A stretch of 64,000 nt of DNA from Achromobacter pestifer (GTDB lineage Bacteria > Pseudomonadota > Gammaproteobacteria > Burkholderiales > Burkholderiaceae_B), in contig NZ_CP053985.1 in assembly GCF_013267355.1 (NCBI RefSeq), positions 5,518,001 through 5,582,000 on the forward strand, given 5' to 3'. The stretch's first letter is position 1. Every line of letters begins with the position of its first letter. Below the pieces are notes generated by a model. It was not told the DNA's origin and did not search any database. It saw only the letters and a list, made by a program, of their open reading frames with translations. Both the position numbers and the translations under genes were made by a program. Of the stretch, positions 34,799-42,617 are shown in pieces.

Positions 34799-36196
34799 TC
34801 ATTGCGCCCCTTGCGAGGATTCGGCTTGCTCCGCGTTGCGGGCCAGCGCCTTGCGGTCCTGCTTGCGCCAGCCGGCGCGCATGCGGGCGATCTGGCGCAG
34901 CGCGTCCTGCGACATCTTCCACCAACCGAACGGCCGCGGGTCGGCCAGCATGCTGAGCGCGCGCGCATAGTCCAGCGTCAGGCCCGGGGTCCAGGCCATG
35001 GTCAGCGCGCGCTTGCGGATCTGCGCCGCCACCCACAGTTCCGGCGTCAGCAAGAGGCGCAGCAGCACGCGCCATCCGGCATCCGGGCCATGTAGGCGGC
35101 CGACCACGCCGTCCAGCGCCGCTTCCAGCGCGCTGGACACGGAGCTGGAGCAGTTGCGGTGCGTCAGGTTGTAGATCGCGGTCTTGCGGTACTCGTCCCA
35201 GAAGGCCTGCAGCTTGGCCGCGTCGTAGTTGCGGATGCGCACCCGCATCGTGGACGGCGTCCAGGCCTTGGATTCGGTGGCGTAGTCGGGCTGGAACACG
35301 CCCGGCACGTTGTTCTCGGCCGTGGCGCGCAGCAGGGTGCCGAATTGCTCCGGGGAGTGGTCGATCTCCTGGGCCGGATACAGGCTGATGTACACCCCTT
35401 CCGGCGATTCCAGCGCGGCGTGGCCGGTGGACACCACCCCATTGATGTCGACCGCGGCGATGTAGCGGTTCACCACGGGATAGTTGCGCGTCTCGTTCTT
35501 GGCCGAGCCCGACGGCGTCCAGACGTGCACGGTCAGCGCGCGCTCCGATTCCAGGGGCGGGCCATCGAACACCTTTTGCGCATGGGCGTCGGCGCGCGTC
35601 GGCATGAAGTCCGGATGCGGATTGACGTCCAGCGCCGGGTTGGAGTCCAGGTTGCGGACGCGGCGCGCCAGCGACAGCAGCCGCAGGCCCGAGAACGCCA
35701 GGAACAGGCCCAGGCAGTAAGGCACCGTGCCGACGTAGTGGGTCGGGTAGGGCTGGAAAAAGAAGATGGCCAGCAGGATTTCCGCCACGCCCGAGGCGAA
35801 GACATAGCGCCAGCGCTCGTAGCGCACCACGTAGGCGGCGGTGCACTGGATCAGGCCATCCACCAGGAACATCAGGCCGAACAGCATGGACAGCACGAAG
35901 TGCCCGTGGTGGTGGCCGATCAGGACCAGCATGCCCGCCGTCAGCACGATGGCGCCCTTGGCATAGCGCAGCACCCGCTGGCCGCCCACGCCGGACTTGG
36001 CGATCAGCAGCGTGGCCAGGCCTTCGATGACCAGCAGGGCCGCGAAGAAATTCAGCGGGAAATAGACGGCGTTGTCGAGCGCGTCTATGAACAGCGTGAC
36101 GCCCGTAATGAAGAGCAGGCCGCCGATGACATACAGTCCGCGGGCGCGCTTGCGCAGATAGTCCACGCCCAGCAGCAGCAAAACCAGATTAGCCAT
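34799..36196 (-). CDS. HdeD-like membrane protein fused to a papain-like Cys/His domain
   Basis: A 465-residue protein. Residues about 1-180 form six hydrophobic helices in the paired-helix pattern of HdeD/DUF308 proteins. From about 210 a soluble domain follows with a His in V-S-T-G-H-A-A-L-E, and a Cys in T-H-R-N-C-S-S-S-V, spaced as in permuted papain-like (NlpC/P60-superfamily) hydrolases and as in the neighbouring DUF4105 protein. The C-terminal about 60 residues are basic. It begins with ATG at 36196 (GAGAGGAG upstream) and is the first gene of a two-gene unit. Domain assignment is by visible pattern; the activity is unknown, with lipid or lipoprotein acyl chemistry a candidate. Confidence 0.7.
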   Translation of the reverse strand: MANLVLLLLGVDYLRKRARGLYVIGGLLFITGVTLFIDALDNAVYFPLNFFAALLVIEGLATLLIAKSGVGGQRVLRYAKGAIVLTAGMLVLIGHHHGHFVLSMLFGLMFLVDGLIQCTAAYVVRYERWRYVFASGVAEILLAIFFFQPYPTHYVGTVPYCLGLFLAFSGLRLLSLARRVRNLDSNPALDVNPHPDFMPTRADAHAQKVFDGPPLESERALTVHVWTPSGSAKNETRNYPVVNRYIAAVDINGVVSTGHAALESPEGVYISLYPAQEIDHSPEQFGTLLRATAENNVPGVFQPDYATESKAWTPSTMRVRIRNYDAAKLQAFWDEYRKTAIYNLTHRNCSSSVSSALEAALDGVVGRLHGPDAGWRVLLRLLLTPELWVAAQIRKRALTMAWTPGLTLDYARALSMLADPRPFGWWKMSQDALRQIARMRAGWRKQDRKALARNAEQAESSQGAQ

Positions 36197-36243
36197 TGCG
36201 CTTGATTCTCCTCTCCCGTGACCCCGTTACGGTGCTCGATATT

Positions 36244-36259
36244 TTGGTTTGCTAACCAA
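36244..36259. promoter_or_regulatory. AT-rich inverted repeat between divergent genes
   Basis: TTGGTT-TGCT-AACCAA, followed by a GTTAAC palindrome, lies 48 bp upstream of the HdeD-like start in an AT-rich patch. It is a candidate operator or core promoter element. Confidence 0.35.
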
Positions 36260-36333
36260 GTTAACAAATTTTCCGGCAGCTATGCAGGTATTCTTCCTGA
36301 CGCATCCGTCTGCGATCTTTCCCGGGACATGGC

Positions 36334-36630
36334 ATGAACACCAAGACGAGCAGCGCAGGAAAAGAGGCAACGCAAGAGACCCCCTCCCGCCTGATAGACG
36401 CCAGGATCCGCGAACTGGACGACTGGCGCGGCCAGACGCTCGCGCGGGTCAGGGACATCATCAGGCAGGCCGATCCCGCAGGGCTTTTCAATGCCAGCCT
36501 GGACGGCAACACGCGGCGCGCCATCGATATCCGCGAGGGCGGAACCCTGGACGAAACGGCGCTGCAGGCGCTGATCCGCGCCGCGGTGCGCCTGAATGGG
36601 GCGGGCAAGTCCGCAAGCGTGAAAAAATAG
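36334..36630 (+). CDS. DUF1801-type protein with an internal deletion
   Basis: A 98-residue protein. The N-terminus (S-R-L-I-D-A-R-I-R-E-L-D-D-W-R-G-Q-T-L-A-R-V-R) and the C-terminus (D-P-A-G-L-F-N-A-S-L-D-G-N-T-R-R-A-I-D) both match the two ends of a common DUF1801 subfamily of about 140 residues. The middle, which normally holds the K-W-R-G and P-V-W-S-H-D-G strands, is absent: the frame jumps directly from Q-A-D-P to A-G-L-F-N. This looks like an in-frame deletion at a repeated D-P. The remaining protein lacks most of the fold's core and may be non-functional. Its ribosome-binding site is weak. The missing middle is judged from memory of the family. Confidence 0.6.
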   Translation: MNTKTSSAGKEATQETPSRLIDARIRELDDWRGQTLARVRDIIRQADPAGLFNASLDGNTRRAIDIREGGTLDETALQALIRAAVRLNGAGKSASVKK

Positions 36631-36644
36631 CTTGCGCCTGGGGT

Positions 36645-37562
36645 TCAGGGCAACAGCCCGGCGTCCCGCAACAGCGGCTCCTCATATTCGGAGCCCTCCG
36701 CCGGATATCGCAGGTTCGGAAGCTTGCTGGCCTTGGCCAGCGCCCAGACGATGCTTTCGCCGGCGGGCAGCGTATCAGGCGCCTGCGCGTACAGCGGATC
36801 TTCAAATGCGGCGCTCGCCGGGGTGATCGTCCAGCCCTGGGCGTTCAGCGCCGCAATCACGTCCGGCAGGGCTTCTGCATTGAGCTGGTTGGTGTGCAGC
36901 AGCATGACATGCTTGGGGCTGCGGCCCAGGACCTTGCGGGCCAGCCCGTCGTAATAGGCCGCCCGGTCCAGCAAATGGCGGACGTATCGCTGTTTCACGC
37001 CCTGGGCCCGGGCGGTGTCGCCCGCCTTCATGTGACCGGCATAGACGCGGCTGTAGTACCAGTCGCTTGCATCTATGGATACCAGCCCGTTCCTGTAGCG
37101 GTTCTGCGCCATCCAGTCCCGCATGCCGTCTCGCTTGGCCTGCGTATCGCCTTCTCTCAAGTACGGGAACCTCAGCATCGGCACGAAGGCAGGCAGGCTC
37201 CTGAGGGCGGCATCCGCGATTTTTACATCGGCAATGAACGATTCCAGCGACACCTTGGGGTCGGCAAGGCTGCGGTGGCTGGCCGTATGGTTTCCGACCC
37301 AATGCCCCGCCCGCGACCATTGCGCCACCAGTTCCAGCCCGTCGGCGCCGCCTATGCTGCTCAACGCAGGAAACAGCGCGGACTGGATCCCGTGCTTTTG
37401 CAAGGCGTCCAGCAGTTGGGAATTCCATAGCGCGGCCTGGGGCTGCTTATCGGGATTGAGTCCGTCGTCGAAAGTCAGGGCCACGGTCTGGGCGGAGCAC
37501 CACGACGCCCATAGAGAGAAGCCGACGGCAAAAATGCGAGGGAGGGAAAAGCAGGAAGCCAT
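36645..37562 (-). CDS. Secreted polysaccharide deacetylase
   Basis: A 305-residue NodB-homology protein. Residues 1-24 form a signal peptide ending S-A. The catalytic motifs are T-F-D-D-G (about 30-34), the zinc H-x3-H in G-N-H-T-A-S-H, and R-F-P-Y; a later M-L-L-H-T-N supplies the motif-5 His region. It removes acetyl groups from N-acetylglucosamine-containing polymers or xylan-type substrates in the periplasm or outside. The ATG at 37562 is preferred over a GTG 12 codons upstream because it opens directly on the signal peptide. Convergent with the DUF1801 gene (14-bp gap). Confidence 0.85.
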   Translation of the reverse strand: MASCFSLPRIFAVGFSLWASWCSAQTVALTFDDGLNPDKQPQAALWNSQLLDALQKHGIQSALFPALSSIGGADGLELVAQWSRAGHWVGNHTASHRSLADPKVSLESFIADVKIADAALRSLPAFVPMLRFPYLREGDTQAKRDGMRDWMAQNRYRNGLVSIDASDWYYSRVYAGHMKAGDTARAQGVKQRYVRHLLDRAAYYDGLARKVLGRSPKHVMLLHTNQLNAEALPDVIAALNAQGWTITPASAAFEDPLYAQAPDTLPAGESIVWALAKASKLPNLRYPAEGSEYEEPLLRDAGLLP

Positions 37563-37685
37563 GCAGGGAAGCAAACCTCGGATGTCGTTGCCACGCACGC
37601 CAGGAATCCGGCCCAGGCGTCCCGTGCCCCGGCGGACGCCGGGGCATCAGGATAGCAGCCAGGGCAAACTGGCGCGCCGATCAGG

Positions 37686-39077
37686 TCAGACAGCCGCCGG
37701 CCTGATGTTCTGGTTATGCCGGAACAGGTTCTGCGGGTCGTAGCGGGTCTTGGCCTGGACCAGCCGGTCGAAGTTCGGCCCGTAGGCCGCGCCCAGCCGC
37801 TCCGGTTCGTCCTGCGTCAGGAAGTTCACGTACACCCCTCCTTGCGCATAGGGCTCGGTGGTCCGGAACAGCGTCCGGGCCCACGCGATGCAGCGCTCGT
37901 CTTCTTCCGGGAAGTCCCAGCGTCCGTGCACGTTCATGGCGAATTGCGCCGAACGGTGCGGATAGGCCATGGCGGACACCGGGACCTGCGCGGCCACGCC
38001 GCCGATGTAGCCCAGGAAGATCTCGCATTGCGGCGAAGGCAGGTTTTCCACCGCGGCGACAATGGCGTCGATCAGTCCGTCTTCCAGGCCGCCCAGATTG
38101 TGCGACTTCCAGTAGTTGCGGGCGCCGGGCGTAAGCAAGGGATCGAAAGCCTTTTGCCAGGCGGTGTACGGCATGGGCCCCAGATGCTCGCCATAAGGCT
38201 TGCCGAAGCCGCGCACCACGTCGACCGCGGCCGGACCTAGTGCCGGATCGCCCGAATAGCACATGGCGAAGGCGACCATGGGTTTGCCATGTACCGCTTG
38301 CGGCAGGAAGGGCAGCGGCGGCGCCAGCCGCAGCACGGCCCAGACCGTCAGTTCCTGGGGCAGGGTCGCCAGCGCATCCCGGTACTTCGACAGCGCTTCC
38401 TTGCCCTGTTCCAGCGGCAGCACCACCAGGCCGCCATAAACCTCGGGGCCGACCGGATGCAGCTGGAATTCGAACATCGTGACTACGCCGAAATTGCCGC
38501 CGCCGCCCCGGATCGCCCAGAACAGGTCCGGGTTGTCCTGTTCGCTGGCGTGCAGCAGCTTGCCGTCCGCGGTGACGACATCGGCCGAAAGCAGGTTGTC
38601 GATGGTCATGCCGAACCTGCGGGTCAGCCAGCCGAAGCCGCCGCCCAGCGTCAGCCCGGCCACGCCGGTGGTGGAATTCACGCCCAGTGGCGTGGCCAGC
38701 CCATAAGCCTGGGCCTCATGATCGAAATCGGCCAGCGTCGCGCCGGGCTCCACATAGGCCCGGGCGCGCAGGGGATCGACGCGCACCGACTTCATCGGCG
38801 ACAGGTCGATCATCATCCCGTCGTCGCAGACCGCGGTGCCTGCGATATTGTGGCCTGCGCCGCGCACGGACAGGACCAGGCCGTTATCGCGCGCGAAATC
38901 CACGGCGCGTCGCACGTCGGCGGCGCCGGCGCATCGGAGGATCACCGCCGGCCGGCGGTCTATCATCGCATTCCAGATCTTGCGGGTGTCGTCGTAGCCG
39001 GGGTCGCCCGGGCAGAGGACCTGGCCTCGGGCCGAGGCTTTCAGATCATCCAGGGCGCTATCGGAAAGCTTGCTCAT
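37686..39077 (-). CDS. FAD-linked oxidase of the berberine bridge enzyme (BBE) family
   Basis: A 463-residue PCMH-type flavoprotein. The FAD-linking His is in V-R-G-A-G-H-N-I-A-G (about residues 72-81). The second, cysteinyl linkage seen in bicovalent family members is not evident: the equivalent region reads V-N-S-T-T-G-V-A-G, so the FAD is probably attached by one bond. The C-terminus carries the BBE signature (Y-V-N-F, then R-L-x-x-A-K-T-R-Y-D-P-x-N-L-F-R). It likely oxidises a sugar, alcohol or alkaloid-like substrate using oxygen. There is no signal peptide. The ATG at 39077 has AAGGAGG six bases upstream; a GTG one codon earlier is less likely. Confidence 0.88.
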   Translation of the reverse strand: MSKLSDSALDDLKASARGQVLCPGDPGYDDTRKIWNAMIDRRPAVILRCAGAADVRRAVDFARDNGLVLSVRGAGHNIAGTAVCDDGMMIDLSPMKSVRVDPLRARAYVEPGATLADFDHEAQAYGLATPLGVNSTTGVAGLTLGGGFGWLTRRFGMTIDNLLSADVVTADGKLLHASEQDNPDLFWAIRGGGGNFGVVTMFEFQLHPVGPEVYGGLVVLPLEQGKEALSKYRDALATLPQELTVWAVLRLAPPLPFLPQAVHGKPMVAFAMCYSGDPALGPAAVDVVRGFGKPYGEHLGPMPYTAWQKAFDPLLTPGARNYWKSHNLGGLEDGLIDAIVAAVENLPSPQCEIFLGYIGGVAAQVPVSAMAYPHRSAQFAMNVHGRWDFPEEDERCIAWARTLFRTTEPYAQGGVYVNFLTQDEPERLGAAYGPNFDRLVQAKTRYDPQNLFRHNQNIRPAAV

Positions 39078-39224
39078 CACACACCTCCTTGAAGGTGCTG
39101 CTTCGTGAACAACCTCTGAAACTGGGGCCTGTGGGCAGGCCCGGGCCGTCTATGGATTCGGGCGCGGCATGGGATACGCCTCCTGCGTGAGGGGCCATGC
39201 CCCTGGAAGGGCGGCGCGCCGCGC

Positions 39225-39252
39225 CGGGAGCCAGTCGGCCGGCTCCCGTTTT
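39225..39252. terminator. Hairpin downstream of the MurA-like gene
   Basis: Stem CGGGAGCC/GGCTCCCG with an 8-nt loop; the following TTTT is on the plus strand, while the adjacent gene runs on the minus strand. It could be a terminator for the MurA-like gene lacking a U-tract, or stop antisense transcription. Confidence 0.35.
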
Positions 39253-39281
39253 GCGCGCCGTGGCGTGCGTATCCGGAAAGC

Positions 39282-40583
39282 TTACTCCTCGCTGGTCCAT
39301 TCCACCTGCACGCCGAGGCTGCGCAGGTTTTCGACGAAGCGCGGATGGGCGCGGCGGATCGGCGTGGCGTTGCGGATCTCCGAACGGCCGTCGATGCTGC
39401 TGGCGATCATGAAGAGCGCGATGGCGACGCGGATGATGTAGGGGCTCTCGACCACCGCGGGCGTCAGCGGCCGGCCGCCGAACGTGATCAGTCGGTGCGG
39501 ATCGGACGAAAACACGTGGGCGCCGAACTTGGACAGTTCGCCGGTCCAGCCCAGCGCGCCGTCGTAGACCTTGTTCCAGAACATGGCGTTGCCTTCGGCG
39601 CACACGCCCAGCGCGATGAAGATGGGCAGCAGGTCCACCGGGAAATAGGGCCACGGCGCCGCTTCGACCTTGGTCAGCACATTGCTGGTGAAGGGCGTCT
39701 GGACCTTCAGCGGGCCGGCGCGCAGCGCGCGCGACCAGCCGTTCTCATGCACGATCCGCACCCCGAATTTGGCGAAGGTGCGGTCGATCAGCGGGAAGTT
39801 CTCCGGCGTGCTGTTGCGCACCACCACGTCGCCGCCCGTGATCGCGCCCAGCGCGAGAAAGGTGGTGATCTCGTGGAAGTCTTCCTCGAAGGTGAACTCG
39901 CCGCCGCCCAGGCGGGCGCCGCCGCGCACCGTCAGCCGCGACGTGCCGATGCCGTCGATGTCCGCGCCCATCATCGCCATGAAGCGGCAGAACTCCTGCA
40001 CGTGCGGCTCGGAGGCGGCGTTCGTCAGGGTCGATTCGCCGTGCGCGGCGGCGGCGCACAGCACGAAGTTCTCGGTGGTCGTCACAGAGGCGTAGTCCAG
40101 CCAATGGTGGGTCGGCTTTAGCGGCTCGCTGCTGCGGACCAGCAGCGAGCCGCTGGCGCGTTCCACCTCGCCGCCGAAGGAGCGGAAGATGTCCACGTGC
40201 GGATCGATCTCGCGCACGCCCAGCGTGCAGCCCTTGACGTTGTCTTCCAGCCGCGCCACGCCAAAGCGCGCCAGCAGCGGCGGCACCAGCATGATGGAAG
40301 AGCGCATTTCCTCGGGCAGCCGGTGGCGGGCGGCGTCGAAGGCGGTGTCGCGGTGGTGCAGGTCCAGCGTGCGGGTGGACTCGTCCAGACGCACGTCGCT
40401 GCCCAGGGTACGGAAGATTTCCAGGATCTTGCGCACGTCCGTGATGTCGGGCACGCCGTGCAGCCGCAGCGGCTGGTCCGTCAGCAGGGTGGCGCACAGC
40501 ACCGGCAGGACCGCGTTCTTGTTGGCCGAAGGGATGACGCGGCCGCGCAAAGGGGTGCCGCCGTGGACGATGAGGTTGGACAT
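39282..40583 (-). CDS. MurA-type UDP-N-acetylglucosamine 1-carboxyvinyltransferase paralogue
   Basis: A 433-residue EPT/RTPC-family protein with two inverse alpha/beta domains. Catalytic residues of MurA are kept: Lys and Asn in N-K-N-A-V-L-P (K22/N23 equivalents), the PEP-binding Cys in K-G-C-T-L-G-V-R with the following Arg, and Asp in the C-terminal half (F-P-V-D-L-L-P). The loop after the Cys differs from typical MurA (R-E-I-D-P-H instead of R-P-V-D-L-H), and identity to E. coli MurA appears low. The gene stands alone, away from the murein or histidine genes with which betaproteobacterial murA is usually found, so a second, specialised enzyme is likely; exact role is unknown. Confidence 0.82.
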   Translation of the reverse strand: MSNLIVHGGTPLRGRVIPSANKNAVLPVLCATLLTDQPLRLHGVPDITDVRKILEIFRTLGSDVRLDESTRTLDLHHRDTAFDAARHRLPEEMRSSIMLVPPLLARFGVARLEDNVKGCTLGVREIDPHVDIFRSFGGEVERASGSLLVRSSEPLKPTHHWLDYASVTTTENFVLCAAAAHGESTLTNAASEPHVQEFCRFMAMMGADIDGIGTSRLTVRGGARLGGGEFTFEEDFHEITTFLALGAITGGDVVVRNSTPENFPLIDRTFAKFGVRIVHENGWSRALRAGPLKVQTPFTSNVLTKVEAAPWPYFPVDLLPIFIALGVCAEGNAMFWNKVYDGALGWTGELSKFGAHVFSSDPHRLITFGGRPLTPAVVESPYIIRVAIALFMIASSIDGRSEIRNATPIRRAHPRFVENLRSLGVQVEWTSEE

Positions 40584-40670
40584 GGAGCGAGTAGGACGAG
40601 AAAAAATAGGGAGAAGGGAGCCGCCTGGGCTCCCGGTAAATTCACACTGTAAAGGCGCGCGGCGGCCGTG

Positions 40671-41159
40671 TCATGCCGGCCGGGCTGCGCCAGGGCCGGG
40701 ATTCCTGCGGATCAGGACCCAGCCGCCTATGGTCAGCGCCAGGCCGGCCCCCAGATAAGGCAGGCCGAAAATCAGCACCCAGAAAAACAGCGCCGTATAG
40801 GCGTCGTTGGCCGCCTGCTTGCCGCCGGTGGCCGGATTGAAGATGCCGGGCTCCATCGCAAGCAGGGCGCCGAGCAGGTTCAGCAGGACGGCCAGGCCGA
40901 GCATGGCGCAGCCCCAGCCGATCAGGCGGCGGAAATTGGGAATGCGGACCAGCGCCGCGACGAGCGCCACGCCGATCAGCAGCGACACGATGCCCGTCGC
41001 AATCAGCATCCTGTCCAGCGCTGCCATATAGGCAAGCCCTGTCAAGTCCGCCAGCCCGAATGCCTGCTGCATGACCGGATTGACGACGCCGCCGCTGGCC
41101 CAGGCGACGAGCAGGCCGAACGCGATGCTGGTGAGCCACTTGGTCAGGGCAGAAGGCAT
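40671..41159 (-). CDS. Small integral membrane protein, unknown
   Basis: A 162-residue protein with four strong hydrophobic segments (near residues 8-30, 48-70, 78-100 and 122-148), short loops and a basic C-terminus (R-R-N-P). I do not recognise the family. It is on the same strand as the MurA-like gene but 87 bp upstream of it; the gap could hold a promoter. A function cannot be assigned. Confidence 0.65.
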   Translation of the reverse strand: MPSALTKWLTSIAFGLLVAWASGGVVNPVMQQAFGLADLTGLAYMAALDRMLIATGIVSLLIGVALVAALVRIPNFRRLIGWGCAMLGLAVLLNLLGALLAMEPGIFNPATGGKQAANDAYTALFFWVLIFGLPYLGAGLALTIGGWVLIRRNPGPGAARPA

Positions 41160-41258
41160 GCGGGAGTCCTGTTCATAATGCGGTGCAGCGAGAATACTGC
41201 GGATTGCTACTGACGAATGAGACGGGCGGTAACCGTCATCAGGGCGGGGCCGCTGCGC

Positions 41259-41744
41259 CTAGGCCCGGCGCCGCATTCTTTCCTGGTGCAGCAGCCTGAC
41301 CTGTTCGGCGAACTCTGGCGCCGGCCCGTCGACGGGGATGCCGTCCACGACCTCGGCGATGGCCAGCGGCCGCACCTTGGACGTGGGGGCGACACCCCAT
41401 TCCCGCAGCCATTCCCGGTACTGCGCGGAGGAGCTGGCATAGACGATCCTGCCCAGTCCGACCCAGCCGTGCGCAGAGGCGCACATGGAGCAGTGTTCGC
41501 CCGAGGTATAGACGGTGCAGGCGGCGCGTTCGGCCGGCGGCACATTGTTCGCGGCCCAGCGCGCGATCTCGAATTCCGGATGCCGCGTGCGATCGCCGCC
41601 GGACACGTGGTTGTGGTCTTCGAACAGGACCACGCCGTCGGGTGAAACCAGCACCGAGCCGAAGGGCTCGTCGCCTGCTTCCAGCGCCCGTCTGGCGAGT
41701 TCGACACAGCGCGCCAGATGCTTCTTGTCCGTTTCGGTAATCAT
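41259..41744 (-). CDS. Cytidine/guanine-deaminase-like nucleoside deaminase
   Basis: A 161-residue zinc hydrolase. The H-x-E motif is R-H-P-E-F-E (His ligand and catalytic Glu) and the second motif is S-G-E-H-C-S-M-C, with the C-x2-C zinc ligands. The usual Pro before the first Cys is His here, a variant subgroup trait, followed by A-H-G-W-V-G-L-G-R-I-V-Y. It probably deaminates a purine base or nucleoside. The ATG at 41744, with GAGGCTCG upstream, is chosen over 22 further codons. It is on the minus strand 99 bp from the membrane protein gene. Confidence 0.82.
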   Translation of the reverse strand: MITETDKKHLARCVELARRALEAGDEPFGSVLVSPDGVVLFEDHNHVSGGDRTRHPEFEIARWAANNVPPAERAACTVYTSGEHCSMCASAHGWVGLGRIVYASSSAQYREWLREWGVAPTSKVRPLAIAEVVDGIPVDGPAPEFAEQVRLLHQERMRRRA

Positions 41745-41843
41745 GCGAGCCTCCTCGTGTATGCCGCGCGGCAGGGGGCCGGCGGCTGTGGATGGGCAGG
41801 CCGCCGGCATGCAGCCGCAAGCATAGCCTTCTTGCAGGCTGGC

Positions 41844-42395
41844 TTAGTAATACACGTCCACGTAGTCCGTCAGCCCGCCGCAGGCTTCCATCTGCTGCAG
41901 GCGCCAGTACTTGCGCTTGCCCGTCGCTCGGAACTCGAATTCGCCGTTGCGTTCGCAGCGCCGGCCCTTGTCCGGCGCGTCCAGGATCAGGATGGTGCCG
42001 CGGAAAATGAAGCGGTCGCCGGCGATGGAGACGATATCGCCTTTGATCTTGAGCGTGCCCTCGTGGTTGGCCTGCGTGCCCTCGATGCGCACCACGTCGT
42101 TTTCATCCGTGGCGGTCAGGTGGCCGCGCTGCGCCGACCAGAGCCATTGCAAGGTGATACCGCTGTTGTTCAGCAGGCGCTCGTAGGCGGCCTGGTTCTG
42201 GATGTCGGTCTTCTGCACCGAACCCGAGGTTGCGGCCGCGGCGGGCGCGGTGGCGGGCGCGCCGTGCGCCTTTATCGGCGGCACAGCCATGGCCGGCGCG
42301 GTTGCTGCAAGCGCCAGGCCTGCCGCCAGCAGCAGGCTGGACATCCGCTGTTTTCCCTTGGCGATGATCGTGTCGCTTTCGAGGTTCTTGTGCAT
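41844..42395 (-). CDS. Secreted protein, unknown
   Basis: A 183-residue protein. The N-terminus has an unusually long hydrophilic region (about 16 residues) before the hydrophobic core S-S-L-L-L-A-A-G-L-A-L-A-A and a cleavage site near A-M-A, then an Ala/Pro-rich linker (about 45-60). The mature part has strands suggestive of a small beta-rich domain (T-L-K-I-K-G-D-I-V-S-I, R-F-I-F-R-G-T-I-L-I-L) and two Cys near the end, which could be disulfide-bonded in the periplasm. The start may be internal at a later Met. Family not recognised. Confidence 0.65.
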   Translation of the reverse strand: MHKNLESDTIIAKGKQRMSSLLLAAGLALAATAPAMAVPPIKAHGAPATAPAAAATSGSVQKTDIQNQAAYERLLNNSGITLQWLWSAQRGHLTATDENDVVRIEGTQANHEGTLKIKGDIVSIAGDRFIFRGTILILDAPDKGRRCERNGEFEFRATGKRKYWRLQQMEACGGLTDYVDVYY

Positions 42396-42547
42396 GGTTC
42401 TCGTCAAGTAAGGGGTAGGAGGGCGCGGCCGCCCGGCAAGGGCTGCCTGACGGGGACGCCGCCGCGGATGCGCTTGGGCCGAAGGTCGGCGGGCGCATAA
42501 CTTAGCACGGTCATCGGACCCCGATAATTGCTGTTGTTTGAGCTTAT

Positions 42548-42581
42548 GTATCCATTGGTTATTTACATTACCAATGAATAC
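42548..42581. repeat. AT-rich stem-loop
   Basis: A 12-bp stem with one mismatch (arms 42548-42559 and 42570-42581; core CATTGGT/ACCAATG) around a 10-nt loop, in a patch far more AT-rich than its surroundings. It lies downstream of DUF899 and 153 bp upstream of the secreted-protein gene. It could be a terminator without U-tract or an operator. Confidence 0.5.
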
Positions 42582-42617
42582 GGCCAGCCGTCGCGCCAGT
42601 CCATGCCCCCCGCCCTC

